DNA from: Planctomycetota bacterium
GTDB taxonomy: Bacteria > Planctomycetota > Planctomycetia > Pirellulales > Pirellulaceae
DNA: 64,000 nucleotides
Assembly (NCBI GenBank): GCA_027619595.1
Contig: JAQCHP010000008.1
Coordinates: 1 to 64,000 of the forward strand
Reading direction: 5' to 3'
In this document: piece after piece, positions 19,101-27,644 of the stretch
Layout: each line of letters starts with the position of its first letter
Numbering within the stretch: the first letter of the stretch is position 1
Made by a program: the position numbers and the translations under genes
The notes under the pieces: generated by a model
Told to the model about the DNA's origin: nothing
Database searches by the model: none
Seen by the model: only the letters and a program-made list of their open reading frames with translations

Positions 19101-19441
19101 TCGATTTGCCCATCACCGTCCGTATCTTCGAGCACTTTGATGCGATCGCGTCCTGGGCCGGCCTCGCGGCGTGGATACTCAAAACTTTCTGTAACCCAAT
19201 AACGTCCCTTTTCGTCCACACAGATGGCAATCGGATTCATGAGATCGGGCTCAGCAGCGACAAGTTCTACCCGAAATCCTGCGGGGACGACCATGCGGTC
19301 GAGTGCTTGCTGGGGCGTGAGTGCCGGCCCGGGAGGGCGAGCGTGCGCACGGGGAACTGTTACCTCCGCAGCTGCACCGCACTGCACCCACGCTACGACG
19401 AGCAGCCAGAATGAAAGTCGTTGTATCCGCCATCGACACAT
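16190..19441 (-). CDS. PVC-type membrane-bound dehydrogenase-like protein with C-terminal haem site
   Basis: 1,083 residues from the ATG at 19441 (GAGAGG upstream), beginning with a signal peptide (LSFWLLVVAWVQCGAAAEV). The N-terminal 450 residues form a propeller of the Pirellula/Verrucomicrobium type, with MVVPAGFRVELVAAEPDLMNPIAICVDEKG-like content and the acidic turn LEDTDGDGQIDR. A middle helical HEAT-like part follows. A cytochrome-c-like domain near residue 945 has the haem motif CAACH and VGADVGPDIT, with a later Met as possible axial ligand. Such proteins are abundant in planctomycetes and are thought to be periplasmic oxidoreductases for sugars or similar substrates. The electron partner and substrate are unknown. 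Confidence 0.9.
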   Translation of the reverse strand: MCRWRIQRLSFWLLVVAWVQCGAAAEVTVPRAHARPPGPALTPQQALDRMVVPAGFRVELVAAEPDLMNPIAICVDEKGRYWVTESFEYPRREAGPGRDRIKVLEDTDGDGQIDRVTVFAEGLNIPSGIVVGYGGVWVANAPDLLFLRDTDGDLKADFTDVVVTGFGRTDTHELPNSLMWGPDGWLYGLNGVFNHSHVQYTEVNPNFVTDHPGWEFTCALWRVHPITREFQVFAEGTSNPWGLVVNDEGDFFVSACVVDHLWHLVESAYYVRQGGSYPAHVWPLPSIVQHAHQQAAYCGMAWFDTDAYPNDYRRMLLMGNIHGGCINADRITRDRSSYQGSAHPGFPARADAWDKDEHDVIRKVGEANRPQLADFLSANDPWFMPVAQFTGPDGHFYVLDWYDRYHCYQDALADPDGIERGRGRLYRVRFGDTRPQPAEDLGKQTDSELTELSLHGPSEYHRHTARRLLGERLIALPSDSATVVAVRSKMRNTNASRLDRLRSAWILSGGQQLDTDSIVSLQTFGKSGVSYDSTLDAWCIRWMGERTDWDWDRWRQELARYQKDDAVDDMTQRVLLQFAIAIGKLQQTNSHSPTTGSKSPAGNPSVDQERIQTLLMLGGYCSQDPVVPAVAWQNVLKIVSSNPKLGIQALMDFLRSSTDTPTARNSRRLYTARVMNVLFDSPATTGEAYAGILQSAISSGNLEIDEQKGQLIAVTRRIIDGGFSPSDVQAIRRTIDIVKTTLPQEVLSEISQLSAAVGDRHSVPQVSAVALDSSIDAEERLLAFHSLLYGGNTSAAQDVVLKWLERTETDPTDLNEFRQQLLLSWARSPSATVAKELISRVGRLDSSLRSTVLEVLSQRSTWSLELLQAVESGVVGKDEINFHQMQRLASSDSPEVRNLAVRLFGQIRAGTRQDRQSVIQELQEDMLLTEGEPVRGSQVFQRVCAACHKIYGVGADVGPDITRNGRNSWEQLLQNVLDPSLVIGPAYQARVLVTSDGRVLTGVPVEESATRVVLKIQGGKVETIARGDIEEYHTSDVSLMPEGIEKQLSRQELIDLFQFLSLDRPPDDEAAKWISGAPVFKSQ

Positions 19442-19540
19442 CGTATTACCTCTCACTGAGCCTGGCGAACTGCCAAACGAATACGTCAAAATGAGAAACT
19501 CTGGGCAGGAGCAATCGTCGGGAAATCCATGCGACCCTGG

Positions 19541-21952
19541 CTAGGGCAATGGCGGGCTCTTTACATAGCGATCAAGCCATTGTGCCATTTCCCAAAGCAT
19601 GTGGTGAATCGATTCGCTGGATTGGTATCCGTGGCTTTCCAAGGGCAACATAACGAGCCGCGCCGTTCCACCCAAGCCTGCCATGGCATTGTAAAGCCGC
19701 TCGCTCTGCAATGGAAACGTACCCGCATTGTTGTCAGCATCGCCGTGAATCAACAACAAAGGCTCGGTGATCTTGTCGGCGTGCATGAATGGAGACACAT
19801 TCGTATAGACCTGCGGCGCTTGCCAAATTGTCCGCTCCTCGGATTGAAATCCAAACGGAGTCAACGTACGGTTGTAGGCACCACTTCGAGCAACACCAGC
19901 TCGAAACAGGTCGGTATGTGCCAGCAAATTTGCCGTCATGAAGGCTCCATACGAGTGACCACCTACGGCAATGCGTGCCGGATCAGCCACACCAAGTCGG
20001 ACAACCTCGTCGACTGCAGCCCGTGCGCCAGCCACCAGTTGTTCTACATAAGTATCGTTGGGTTCAATATCTCCTTCACCCACGATGGGCATCGTAGGAT
20101 CGTCAAGCACCGCATACCCTTGCGTCAAAAACAATAAAGGCGACGCCCAATGCACTCGATCGAATCGATAAGGTGAATTCGTTACTTGGCCGGCTGCGTC
20201 AGCACTCTTAAACTCCTGCGGGTATGCCCACAAAATCAAGGGCAAGGGTCCCTGTTCTTTTTTGTATCCCGGCGGAAGGTAGAGCGTAGCCGTTAGCTTG
20301 ACGCCATCGGCACGTTCATATCGGAGCAATTCCTTGGTGAGCCCCTGGAGTTGCGGACTTGGATGAACAAATTCGGTGACTTGCTGCACGCTTCCATCGA
20401 CCAAGCTGCGAAAAAAGTAGTTGGGGGGTTCGTCGACGGACTCACGACGCGTCAACAAACGCGTGGCTGTCTCGTCCAACAAGGCAACCGGCCGTTCGTA
20501 CGACGGAGCCTCCGAGCGAAAAAGTCGACTCGTTTCACCAGTTCCTAAATTTCGTACATCAACAAAAGGTCGATCGCCCTCGGACGAAGCGCCTTCACCA
20601 AACAAGAATATCGAATTTCCGTCTGCATTAAACTGCAGTACATCGTGCCCCGCCGCGTTGGAGCGCGTCACAGGGACCCCGGGGTCACCGTAACGATCTT
20701 CCCAGGACCGGTCCCATAAAATCTCGGGCTTACCTGCTGGATTTTGCGGCTGCACTCTCCAAGCCCTTGCTTTACGCGTGCTCCACCACCATTCGTGCAC
20801 AATGGCTACTCGATCGTTCCCCCAGTCAATTCGTTCAAATCGTAAAGCGAGTTGCAGAAAATTTTGAGGCGACGTTGTAAACGGCGCCTCCCACACCATG
20901 AACTTGTCACGCCATTCGGCTGGCTGGCTCGCATCTCCTCCGTCCAGTGCTTCGACCCAGTAAAGCGTGGCCGGTGAATCGGAACGCCAGCTATAAGAAC
21001 GGGGGCCTACCGCAACGCTGCCGAATGCAATGGGAATTTGATCCTGTAATGGCAAATCGGCCAAGGTCTTCACGACGTTTCCCTGACGATCCCAAATCTC
21101 GACGCGTTTGGGAAATCGACTGGCGGGAACTGCATACGAAAACGGCGTATGGAGCGTTTCCACCAAGATATACTCGCCATTGGGTGAAGGCTCGAACGAC
21201 GAAATCAGGTCCCCCGCTCCCAACCTTGTGACATCTCCATCAACACTTACACACTCCAATTGAGATTGCAAGTAATACGCAAACAAAGACTCATCGTGCG
21301 AATTTTTGAGCAAGTCCTGATAGGTTCGGGCGGGCGCGACACGACCGAGGCTCTCGTGCACAACAGGGCCATCTGGCACCACCGAAGCCACGGGACAATC
21401 ACCCCGATCTGCCGGTATCGTCAGACACAATAATCGCTGGCTGTCAGGCAACCACTGAAACGGACTCCCAGACACCGCGTTCAATTGCGTCGATAAAGCG
21501 ATCTCTCGTGCGACTGGCGTATCGACGCTGGCAGTCCAAAGACTAAATCCTTTGCCGCTGTTCACGCAAAAGGCGATCCGCTGACCATCGGGTGACCATC
21601 GCGAAAACGCAAGTTTCGAACCGCTGGGAATACCTTGAATTTGGAGCTCAGTAAGGTCCGACAAATTTCGAAACCATATCCTCGTCCCATAGAGTACTCG
21701 ACTCGGACCGTTAATACCGGGTTTGAAACGCAATCCCGCTAAGCGCAGTTCCGGCTCCGCCAATTCGGCCAACGACATCATGCCCGGATACTCCGTCAAC
21801 AATGCCCACTTGAGGTTGGGACTCAGCTTGACGACGGGGGTCAAGGGTGCATCGATCATTGCACCGATCGGGTCGGGGGCACGTTGATACTTACTTTGAC
21901 CAAACGCAAGGGTTGCTGTTGCCATAAGAATTGCTGACGCCAAGCGAAACAA
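19541..21952 (-). CDS. Secreted S9-family serine peptidase
   Basis: About 803 residues. I place the start at the TTG at 21952 because a strong GAGGAGG site lies five bases upstream; the open frame extends to a TTG at 21985. A signal peptide (LASAILMATATLAFGQ) is followed by a WD/PD40-like beta-propeller and a C-terminal alpha/beta hydrolase with the triad Ser667 (GGHSYGAFM), Asp738 (IHGDADNNAG) and His774 (ESHGYQ). The closest group is the glutamyl-endopeptidase or acylaminoacyl-peptidase branch of S9. It probably degrades peptides outside the cytoplasm. The gene stops about 100 bp from the start of the CxxCH gene on the same strand. Confidence 0.9.
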   Translation of the reverse strand: MFRLASAILMATATLAFGQSKYQRAPDPIGAMIDAPLTPVVKLSPNLKWALLTEYPGMMSLAELAEPELRLAGLRFKPGINGPSRVLYGTRIWFRNLSDLTELQIQGIPSGSKLAFSRWSPDGQRIAFCVNSGKGFSLWTASVDTPVAREIALSTQLNAVSGSPFQWLPDSQRLLCLTIPADRGDCPVASVVPDGPVVHESLGRVAPARTYQDLLKNSHDESLFAYYLQSQLECVSVDGDVTRLGAGDLISSFEPSPNGEYILVETLHTPFSYAVPASRFPKRVEIWDRQGNVVKTLADLPLQDQIPIAFGSVAVGPRSYSWRSDSPATLYWVEALDGGDASQPAEWRDKFMVWEAPFTTSPQNFLQLALRFERIDWGNDRVAIVHEWWWSTRKARAWRVQPQNPAGKPEILWDRSWEDRYGDPGVPVTRSNAAGHDVLQFNADGNSIFLFGEGASSEGDRPFVDVRNLGTGETSRLFRSEAPSYERPVALLDETATRLLTRRESVDEPPNYFFRSLVDGSVQQVTEFVHPSPQLQGLTKELLRYERADGVKLTATLYLPPGYKKEQGPLPLILWAYPQEFKSADAAGQVTNSPYRFDRVHWASPLLFLTQGYAVLDDPTMPIVGEGDIEPNDTYVEQLVAGARAAVDEVVRLGVADPARIAVGGHSYGAFMTANLLAHTDLFRAGVARSGAYNRTLTPFGFQSEERTIWQAPQVYTNVSPFMHADKITEPLLLIHGDADNNAGTFPLQSERLYNAMAGLGGTARLVMLPLESHGYQSSESIHHMLWEMAQWLDRYVKSPPLP

Positions 21953-22457
21953 CGTAGCCTCCTCAAGTTTTTGCCACAAATACAAGCGAAATCGTCACTG
22001 TAGTTCGCACATTGTAGACCACGGACGACGTGCGCGCAACCTGCCGACAAAAGCGGCGAATCGCAAGAAAAGCGGAGGTAGGCCCGAGAACGCAATTATA
22101 GAAACTGCGCAAGGATTGTCTCACCGAATCACGGCTGTTGCGTTGGCACGAGGACGACCGCCAGAGCAGTTACCAGAGAATGTTTCGCTTGCGGCGACGA
22201 TGCATTCCGCTTTGCGCCGATCCCGACGACTGGACTTTGGCGCGTGCCGCACTGCGGCGTGGTGGCACTGAGCGCCTTGCTGATTTGGCAAGCGGCCTGG
22301 AAATTTTTGCCGGACTTTCTATCGAATCTTCCAACTGGCCTCGTTCGTGTTCAGCGTGATTCGACATAACGGCAGGTCCCCCAAAATATAAGCGCGGTGA
22401 AGCCAAAAAAATTGCATGGTGACGAGAGTTCTCTCGTCACGTGCACCAGAAAATCGG
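21953..22457. other. Spacer of about 500 bp with one possible small gene
   Basis: Between the S9 peptidase start and the receiver-like gene end. Apart from the possible basic small ORF at 22170-22367 I see no gene, RNA or repeat. Confidence 0.4.
22170..22367 (-). CDS. Possible small basic protein
   Basis: 65 residues from the ATG at 22367, which follows GGGGGACCTGCCGTT, a usable ribosome site. The protein starts MSNHAEHERGQLEDSIES and becomes strongly basic (RRSVPPRRSAARAK, then HRRRKRN). A basic tail could bind nucleic acid, but Arg-rich frames also arise by chance in this DNA. Weakly supported. Confidence 0.3.
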   Translation of the reverse strand: MSNHAEHERGQLEDSIESPAKISRPLAKSARRSVPPRRSAARAKVQSSGSAQSGMHRRRKRNILW

Positions 22458-22979
22458 TTAAGCGGCGACGGTCACCACGCCACCCGCCGCAAGAGCCTCA
22501 TCACAAATCCATTGAAAGCCCGTGTCGTCAGGGAGTCCGGATAAATAAAACCAGACTCCCAACTGCCGAGCCCAAATCTCGTCCGCAGCGTCCAACTCAG
22601 ATCCGAACACAGCCCATACCCCCACACCATCACCGGTGTGAGACTCAAACAAGCTGCGTAGGCCTTCGGCGGCGGCCTTGTCCCCTTGGACATTCACCAC
22701 CACAAAAGAAAACTTCATATGCCGCAAACAATCAAGCGCCACTTCAGCGCTATCCGCCGAAACGCACGACCAACCCGACCTCGGTGCAATCTTTTGGAAA
22801 CCATGGCCGGACAGGTTAACCAAAAGGCAGCTCGGCTGTCCGTTAGAACCAGCGGACCTTTCGCCAAAAGCGGTACTCTCTGGGGCACCTTGTCGCGAGT
22901 TCGCGTCGCGGGCCAAAACCGTCCCACTCTCCAAACCCTTGTCGAACACCTGACGCTGAACCACAAAGTCCTCTCTCAT
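22458..22979 (-). CDS. Receiver-like (pseudo-response-regulator) protein
   Basis: 173 residues from the ATG at 22979; the frame is open to 23096. The second half has response-regulator rhythm: CVSADSAEVALDCLRHMKFSFVVVNVQG, with the strand VVVNVQ where a receiver would have the phosphorylatable Asp, then GVWAVFGSELDAADEIWARQLGVWFYLSGLPD, where the strand and Lys region would be. The central Asp is replaced by Asn, so it is likely not phosphorylated. The N-terminal 75 residues are unlike any domain I know. Downstream of a small ORF on the same strand. A pseudo-receiver in regulation is a moderate-confidence reading. Confidence 0.55.
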   Translation of the reverse strand: MREDFVVQRQVFDKGLESGTVLARDANSRQGAPESTAFGERSAGSNGQPSCLLVNLSGHGFQKIAPRSGWSCVSADSAEVALDCLRHMKFSFVVVNVQGDKAAAEGLRSLFESHTGDGVGVWAVFGSELDAADEIWARQLGVWFYLSGLPDDTGFQWICDEALAAGGVVTVAA

Positions 22980-23319
22980 GAAGCCAAACATCACCGCTAT
23001 CACCGCCATTCCCATCCGGAAGACGGCACACCTACACCACCGCGAATCAACCTGGACCGCAACAACCGACCGCACCGACCGCTCGGAACGGACCACGACC
23101 GGGCGCGACAGAACTTATCGACAACCCAATCGAAAACGGAAACCGGCCGCGATCACATCGAAGCCGCAGTAAAACAGACACGTGGCGCCGGCAACATTCC
23201 TGATCCGACTACGCAGACAGGCCATCTACCTGCCTACACAACCCGAACAAAAAAATCGCCACCACTGCTATTTCAACTGCAGTTCAATCACGGTGTGACC
23301 ACCAGTTTCCACTGCTCGG
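22980..23319. other. Spacer of 340 bp
   Basis: Lies between two small minus-strand genes. The open frame of the receiver-like gene extends into it to 23096, but the extra part does not look like protein. A long plus-strand frame here (22686-23363) has no domain signal. I see no RNA gene or repeat. Confidence 0.4.
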
Positions 23320-23502
23320 TTACCACGCCAACTTCCGTCGACGACGACGGTGGATGCCGTTGACCTGCACGGGTGCCTTGCCACGTCGCGTAGACGTCGC
23401 CCCATTTCGAGCGGCAACCGGTTGCGATTTTCGCCCGTGCTCTAGCGACTTGCCCAAGTGAGTGACTTCCTGTTCGTCGTAGTAATCAATTCGAATGTTC
23501 AT
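23320..23502 (-). CDS. Small basic protein of unknown function
   Basis: 60 residues from the ATG at 23502, which follows AAGGGGACACGGGCT (good GGGG site). It starts MNIRIDYYDEQEVTHLG and ends with an Arg/Lys-rich tail HRRRRRKLAW. The acidic first half and basic tail, and the ribosome site, favour a real gene. It lies upstream of the receiver-like gene on the same strand and may be a partner. No family recognised. Confidence 0.5.
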   Translation of the reverse strand: MNIRIDYYDEQEVTHLGKSLEHGRKSQPVAARNGATSTRRGKAPVQVNGIHRRRRRKLAW

Positions 23503-23894
23503 AGCCCGTGTCCCCTTTATCCAAGGATGTAAACAACCTCCCCCCAAGTGATGGCAGCCGTTTGCCGCGCACCCTCTCCGTCCATATTCAGCTGTGGGGG
23601 GCAAATCACACAGCTGTGACTCACCGGATAAAGCAACTACAATGCCAGCCCTGAACAAATATCGCAAGTCATTTAAATCAAACAACTTACAGATTTTGAA
23701 GCAGGTCAGCGACGGCGTATCGATTCACTGAAATGGGGAGACCCGCTCACGCTAGAATTGCTTAACTCATTATTGAAAAAGCAGTTACGCCGAAATCACC
23801 ATTTTGGTGCGGTCTCACCAATTTGGTGAAAAACGCAAAGGCTAATTCTCACCGACGACCGCCAATCGGGCTCACCGCTGACCACACCAGTTCT
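23503..23894. other. Intergenic region of about 390 bp
   Basis: The part nearest 23503 probably holds the promoter of the small gene at 23320-23502. A short direct repeat, CACCATTTTGGTG then CACCAATTTGGTG (about 23799-23830), each nearly palindromic, could be a regulator binding site. No gene is seen. Confidence 0.45.
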
Positions 23895-25118
23895 TCAGGC
23901 AACTCGCGTCAACGTAAGAAACGCCAGTTCCGGGGGACACCAAAATCGCAATGGACGCGTCCCGGATAAACCGCGGCTAACATGCATTACCGTCGGCGGG
24001 CAAGAGAACGTCCCCGAAGCGTAATCGACACCAAAAAGACTCGGGCTGAGGACCGGCCCTAAGATCGGAAAACGGACCTGACCGCCATGGGTGTGCCCGG
24101 CCAAGAGCAAATCAACCCGCTGCTTTTTGGCCCAAACAATTTGATCGGGAGAATGGGATAACACAATCGTAAACGCTTCGGCGAGCCGAGGGTCATTCGC
24201 TCGAAATTCGTGAAGGTCGACCGCCGGTCGGAACCAGGGCAATTCATTGCCGGCAAGCAATAAAGGCGATTCGCCGCGCCACAGCACCGCAGGCTGCGAT
24301 CCCAGGTCTGTCAGCCCCAGGCCACCCATCAACGCGCGCAAGGCCGTCACATCTCGCACCCGTTGATCGTGGTTTCCAAGTACAAACCACACGCCATGCG
24401 GCGCTCGTAGTCGCCCTATCGTTCGCTGGAGCCAGGGAATACAGCGGTCCTTGTCCACGATATCGCCTGTAATCACGATCAAGTCGGGGCGCCCCTGATT
24501 GGTGAGATCTACAATCTCATGAAAAAACGCCTCCGACAACTGACCCGTCAGGTGAAGATCTGACAGGTGAGCGAGTCGCAACCCTTCCCATTCGTCCGGC
24601 AGACGAGGGACCAACAGACGCTTTTCATGAACGCCAAGCTGCAGGATCTGATTGCCGGGTATTTTGGCGAGCAGATCGGTCCAGCCGTCGGCAGGTAAGT
24701 GGGTTCCCGCCCTCTTTTGAAGATTTACCGTTTTCGTATCGTTTGCCAACAGCCCAACATTTCCCCGGCTGGCCGACTTTCGCTGGACCCATCTCACCAG
24801 CCCCCACAGGAGCCCAACCTGGCCGAGGGCAAAATAGCTACCCGCGGCAAAGGCGATCCCGCGATCTCGACCGAAAAACGCCGCGGAATCTCGTGGCAAG
24901 ACCGCAGTTAGACCATACCCCAGCGCGAAAACCGGTACAAGAATCTGCCAACTCCACCAAATTGCGTCCCAGCGACGCTGAATATCGTGCCGAATACCTA
25001 GTCCGTGCACCCGGTTGATCACGCCAACACCAAGGGCAACATGGCCAAGAAGAGCCAACCCGCCAATAACCAGGTAGCCCATCACAAGATATCCCACCAA
25101 GTCCCATGGAATACCCAC
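23895..25118 (-). CDS. Membrane metallophosphoesterase (calcineurin-like)
   Basis: 407 residues from a GTG at 25118; three or four transmembrane segments in the first 110 residues, then a calcineurin-like phosphoesterase domain with all five metal-binding motifs: LSDLHL, VITGDIVD, LGNHD, VLSHSPD and LAGHTHGGQ. The family includes UDP-2,3-diacylglucosamine hydrolase-like and other membrane-associated phosphoesterases. The membrane anchor suggests a lipid-linked or envelope substrate, but it is not LpxH itself. It follows the sensor gene by 18 bp on the same strand, so the two are probably one operon. Confidence 0.88.
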   Translation of the reverse strand: MGIPWDLVGYLVMGYLVIGGLALLGHVALGVGVINRVHGLGIRHDIQRRWDAIWWSWQILVPVFALGYGLTAVLPRDSAAFFGRDRGIAFAAGSYFALGQVGLLWGLVRWVQRKSASRGNVGLLANDTKTVNLQKRAGTHLPADGWTDLLAKIPGNQILQLGVHEKRLLVPRLPDEWEGLRLAHLSDLHLTGQLSEAFFHEIVDLTNQGRPDLIVITGDIVDKDRCIPWLQRTIGRLRAPHGVWFVLGNHDQRVRDVTALRALMGGLGLTDLGSQPAVLWRGESPLLLAGNELPWFRPAVDLHEFRANDPRLAEAFTIVLSHSPDQIVWAKKQRVDLLLAGHTHGGQVRFPILGPVLSPSLFGVDYASGTFSCPPTVMHVSRGLSGTRPLRFWCPPELAFLTLTRVA

Positions 25119-25136
25119 CTACGACCCGCTCGAGCT

Positions 25137-26846
25137 TCAAGCACCAGCAGGCTCCACTCCCAGTACACATTCTACGGTCTGGATCAACTGATCGAGCCGG
25201 AACGGCTTGTGCAAGACGGCATGCGCGGGCAGACCCTCCTGTCTCGCTTTGACAATGGCGTGGCCTGGATCGTAGCCAAATCCGGTCATGAGGACTACGG
25301 AGAGCTTTGGCGAAACGTCCCGCAGTTTGACAAAAAACTCGAACCCGTTCATATCGGGCAAGCGAATATCGGCGATCACAACGTCGTACTCTTCTGCGGG
25401 TCCGCACGAGCGCACCATGAAGATGGCTTCGTTACCACCCTGAGCCGTCTCAACGACGCATCCGAGCCGATCGAGCAGGTGGTGAGCCGCAGAACGAACC
25501 CCTTCGTCGGAGTCCACGACGAGCACACGGCGCCCACTGAGGGCCGGGTGGGACGGAGGCTGGGGGACATTCGGCACCGCTTCCGCTGGTGTCATCTCCT
25601 GCCCAACTTTATGGATAAGCTGCTTGATATCGCGGGCGTTTCGCAGGATCCGGTGGAGCCTTTGTTCGACCGACGGCTCATGCCCAATGTAACGCTCCAT
25701 GATATTGACAGCATCATTGAGGATCTCGTCGACCGGGAGGGCAACTTCACGGTGAATCGCTTCCACACTTGCTTGAGCCGTATTGACTTGCTGGGCCACA
25801 AGCAATTCCCACGTATTTAACGCGGAAGCCACATCCCTTGAAAAGATCTCCAAGAACTGAAGATCACTTTCAGAAAAGGCATGTGGTTCGGGACTCTCCA
25901 CGTTGAAAGTACCGATCACTTGATCATGTAACGACAGCGGCACCGTCAGAGAACTCTTTGCGCCGCGACACCCTTCGATATAAAGGGGATCCTGCAACGT
26001 ATCCTCGCAGAGATAACTCTTTCCCGTCGCGGCCACGAACCCGGTTACACCATTGTCGCGCAAACGAGCATGAAGCGGTCGATCGGCGGCCTCGGGTTCG
26101 ATCCCTAACGACAACAGCGGAACGAGTCGACCGGTGCCTTGTTCCAGAAGTCGGATCTCTACGACGTCAAAGTTCAAGAGATCCTTCGTGTAGTGGAGGA
26201 TGTTCGACTTGAGCAGCTCGATGCGTTCCTCCACACTGAGGTGAAAGACTTCCTCCGCCGTCAAATCGGCCAATTCCATGCCCGCCTTATGGATCGCTTC
26301 GAGCTTCTGTTGCTGCAGAACTTCTTTCGTCACGTCGCGCACCGTCACGACTAAATGACGCATCGGACCGTCGGCAGTTTCAACCGGTGCCGCATGCACC
26401 TGAAAGTGTCGATTATCCGAGCATTTAAGCGTCGAACTGGTAGGACGTCCTCGGTGGAGTGCGGTGTGGAAGGGACAGAAATCCGGTCCCAGAATTTCAA
26501 TTTTGCCAAATAGGGTGTAAAAACTCTGCCCCAAAACAGGAGCACCCCGTGCCCATTCGGTAAGGCACCGATTGGCCCATTCGACACGATTTTCCGCATT
26601 CAGCAACACGACCCCGTCGGGCATCGCTTGCAGAATCTGCTCGTTCCGCACAATCCGCTCGATCGGATCGCCGTCAGTTTGGGCGGCCAAATAGACGCCC
26701 GATATCTGCTGACTCGAAGTATCACGAGAGTAGGTGAGTGGATTGGACACGTGCACTAGGTCGCACTTTTCGCCCAATTCCTCTAGTAGCTTTACCCCTT
26801 GGTCCGCTGCTTCCCCGATACAGACAATTCTCGGTTTTGCGGACAC
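25137..26846 (-). CDS. PAS-GAF-receiver signalling protein with a kinase-like linker but no ATPase
   Basis: 569 residues, GTG start at 26846 preceded by an AAGGAG site. An N-terminal segment of about 75 residues is followed by a PAS domain (VLLNAENRVEWANRCLTEW), a GAF domain (about 215-355, IRLLEQGTGRLVPLLSLG), a helical stretch (IHREVALPVDEILNDAVNIME) that resembles a histidine-kinase dimerisation helix, and a C-terminal receiver domain (VLVVDSDEGVRSAAHHLL, then VVIADIRLPDMNGFEF with the phospho-acceptor Asp, VLMTGFG, and the Lys in LHKPF). No catalytic ATPase domain follows, so it may be a phosphorelay intermediate or a sensor that depends on another kinase. A tandem repeat sits in its 5' region. 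Confidence 0.85.
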   Translation of the reverse strand: MSAKPRIVCIGEAADQGVKLLEELGEKCDLVHVSNPLTYSRDTSSQQISGVYLAAQTDGDPIERIVRNEQILQAMPDGVVLLNAENRVEWANRCLTEWARGAPVLGQSFYTLFGKIEILGPDFCPFHTALHRGRPTSSTLKCSDNRHFQVHAAPVETADGPMRHLVVTVRDVTKEVLQQQKLEAIHKAGMELADLTAEEVFHLSVEERIELLKSNILHYTKDLLNFDVVEIRLLEQGTGRLVPLLSLGIEPEAADRPLHARLRDNGVTGFVAATGKSYLCEDTLQDPLYIEGCRGAKSSLTVPLSLHDQVIGTFNVESPEPHAFSESDLQFLEIFSRDVASALNTWELLVAQQVNTAQASVEAIHREVALPVDEILNDAVNIMERYIGHEPSVEQRLHRILRNARDIKQLIHKVGQEMTPAEAVPNVPQPPSHPALSGRRVLVVDSDEGVRSAAHHLLDRLGCVVETAQGGNEAIFMVRSCGPAEEYDVVIADIRLPDMNGFEFFVKLRDVSPKLSVVLMTGFGYDPGHAIVKARQEGLPAHAVLHKPFRLDQLIQTVECVLGVEPAGA

Positions 26847-27208
26847 CCCTAAGCTCCTTCATCTATGCAAAGGTCGTGAGCACTGCCTGCGGCCCGGTAA
26901 GCACTGCCTGCGGCCCGGCAAGCACTGCCTGCGGCCACGGAAGTTTTGATTCGCTGTTGTATCATAGATCGGTTGTTCGGAGGAAACAAGTCTATTGTGT
27001 GCGCCATAACTCGTGCAAGCATCTCCAACAGCACTATCGATCGATTCGGCAGTCGTTACGCACCTGAAAGATTGGCCCGTCAGATCCCGATATAACAACC
27101 ATGGACCGGTCCGTCCATTATTTGCCGTCGGCCGGGAGATTGACGTGTAACTTCGACTCGGTTCTGACCCCCGCCCATTGAATCTCCACACTGAACGAGG
27201 TAAATGCC
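26847..27208. other. Divergent intergenic region with tandem repeat
   Basis: Separates the PAS-GAF-receiver gene (minus) from a small membrane protein gene (plus). Apart from the 21-bp triple repeat, no gene is seen. Promoters for both genes must lie here. Confidence 0.5.
26879..26941. repeat. Three tandem copies of a 21-bp unit
   Basis: Units at 26879-26899, 26900-26920 and 26921-26941 share AGCACTGCCTGCGGCC followed by CGGTA, CGGCA or ACGGA. The copies differ only in the last six bases. They lie 33-95 bp upstream of the GTG start of the sensor gene, in its leader or promoter. Possible roles are a regulator array or a simple expansion. Confidence 0.85.
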
Positions 27209-27484
27209 ATGTGGCGTTCGTTGTTCTCCGCTGTCGGTATCATGCTGTTGATCGTGGGCGTGCAATTTTTTCTTGTGGACGAAGCGATCCTGGCCGATTC
27301 CGTTCTGGAACGCCGCGATTCCATCGGACAAAACTGGTTAGGAAACGACGCTGACGTCGCGTCCGACTTGCTGCCCACCACCCGGCGCAACTTCTCACCT
27401 CCCGAATGGGCACCGTACAGCCTTCTTTCTTCGGGCGCCGTCGTGCTTCTTTACACGCTGGGAATGAGGTCCCGCGGGGGCTGA
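27209..27484 (+). CDS. Small membrane protein with two transmembrane helices
   Basis: 91 residues starting at the ATG at 27209 after an AGGTAAATGCC stretch. The N-terminal helix (SLFSAVGIMLLIVGVQFFLV, residues 4-23) is followed by an Asp/Asn-rich loop of about 40 residues and a second helix (PYSLLSSGAVVLLYTLGMR, about 69-87). The loop would be extracytoplasmic. No conserved family is recognised. Function unknown. Confidence 0.6.
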   Translation: MWRSLFSAVGIMLLIVGVQFFLVDEAILADSVLERRDSIGQNWLGNDADVASDLLPTTRRNFSPPEWAPYSLLSSGAVVLLYTLGMRSRGG

Positions 27485-27644
27485 CCCGGTCTCCGCTGCG
27501 ATCAAGCCAAAAAATTGTCGGGAAAACCTGGTTTCCGTCGCACCACCAGCGTTGTACGATAAAACCCTCAGGACGTAATGTCCCATGGCCAATGCCTTCG
27601 TACCAATACCAACCTCTCCTTAACGTCCAATCAGGAATTTCCCC

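Noticed and set aside
22686-23363. Plus-strand frame of 225 codons
   Set aside because: It lies opposite the receiver-like minus gene and has a Thr/His/Arg-rich, unstructured product.
26095-26130. GGTTCGATCCC stretch resembling a tRNA T-arm
   Set aside because: It lies inside the PAS-GAF-receiver coding frame and no acceptor stem or anticodon arm is present around it.
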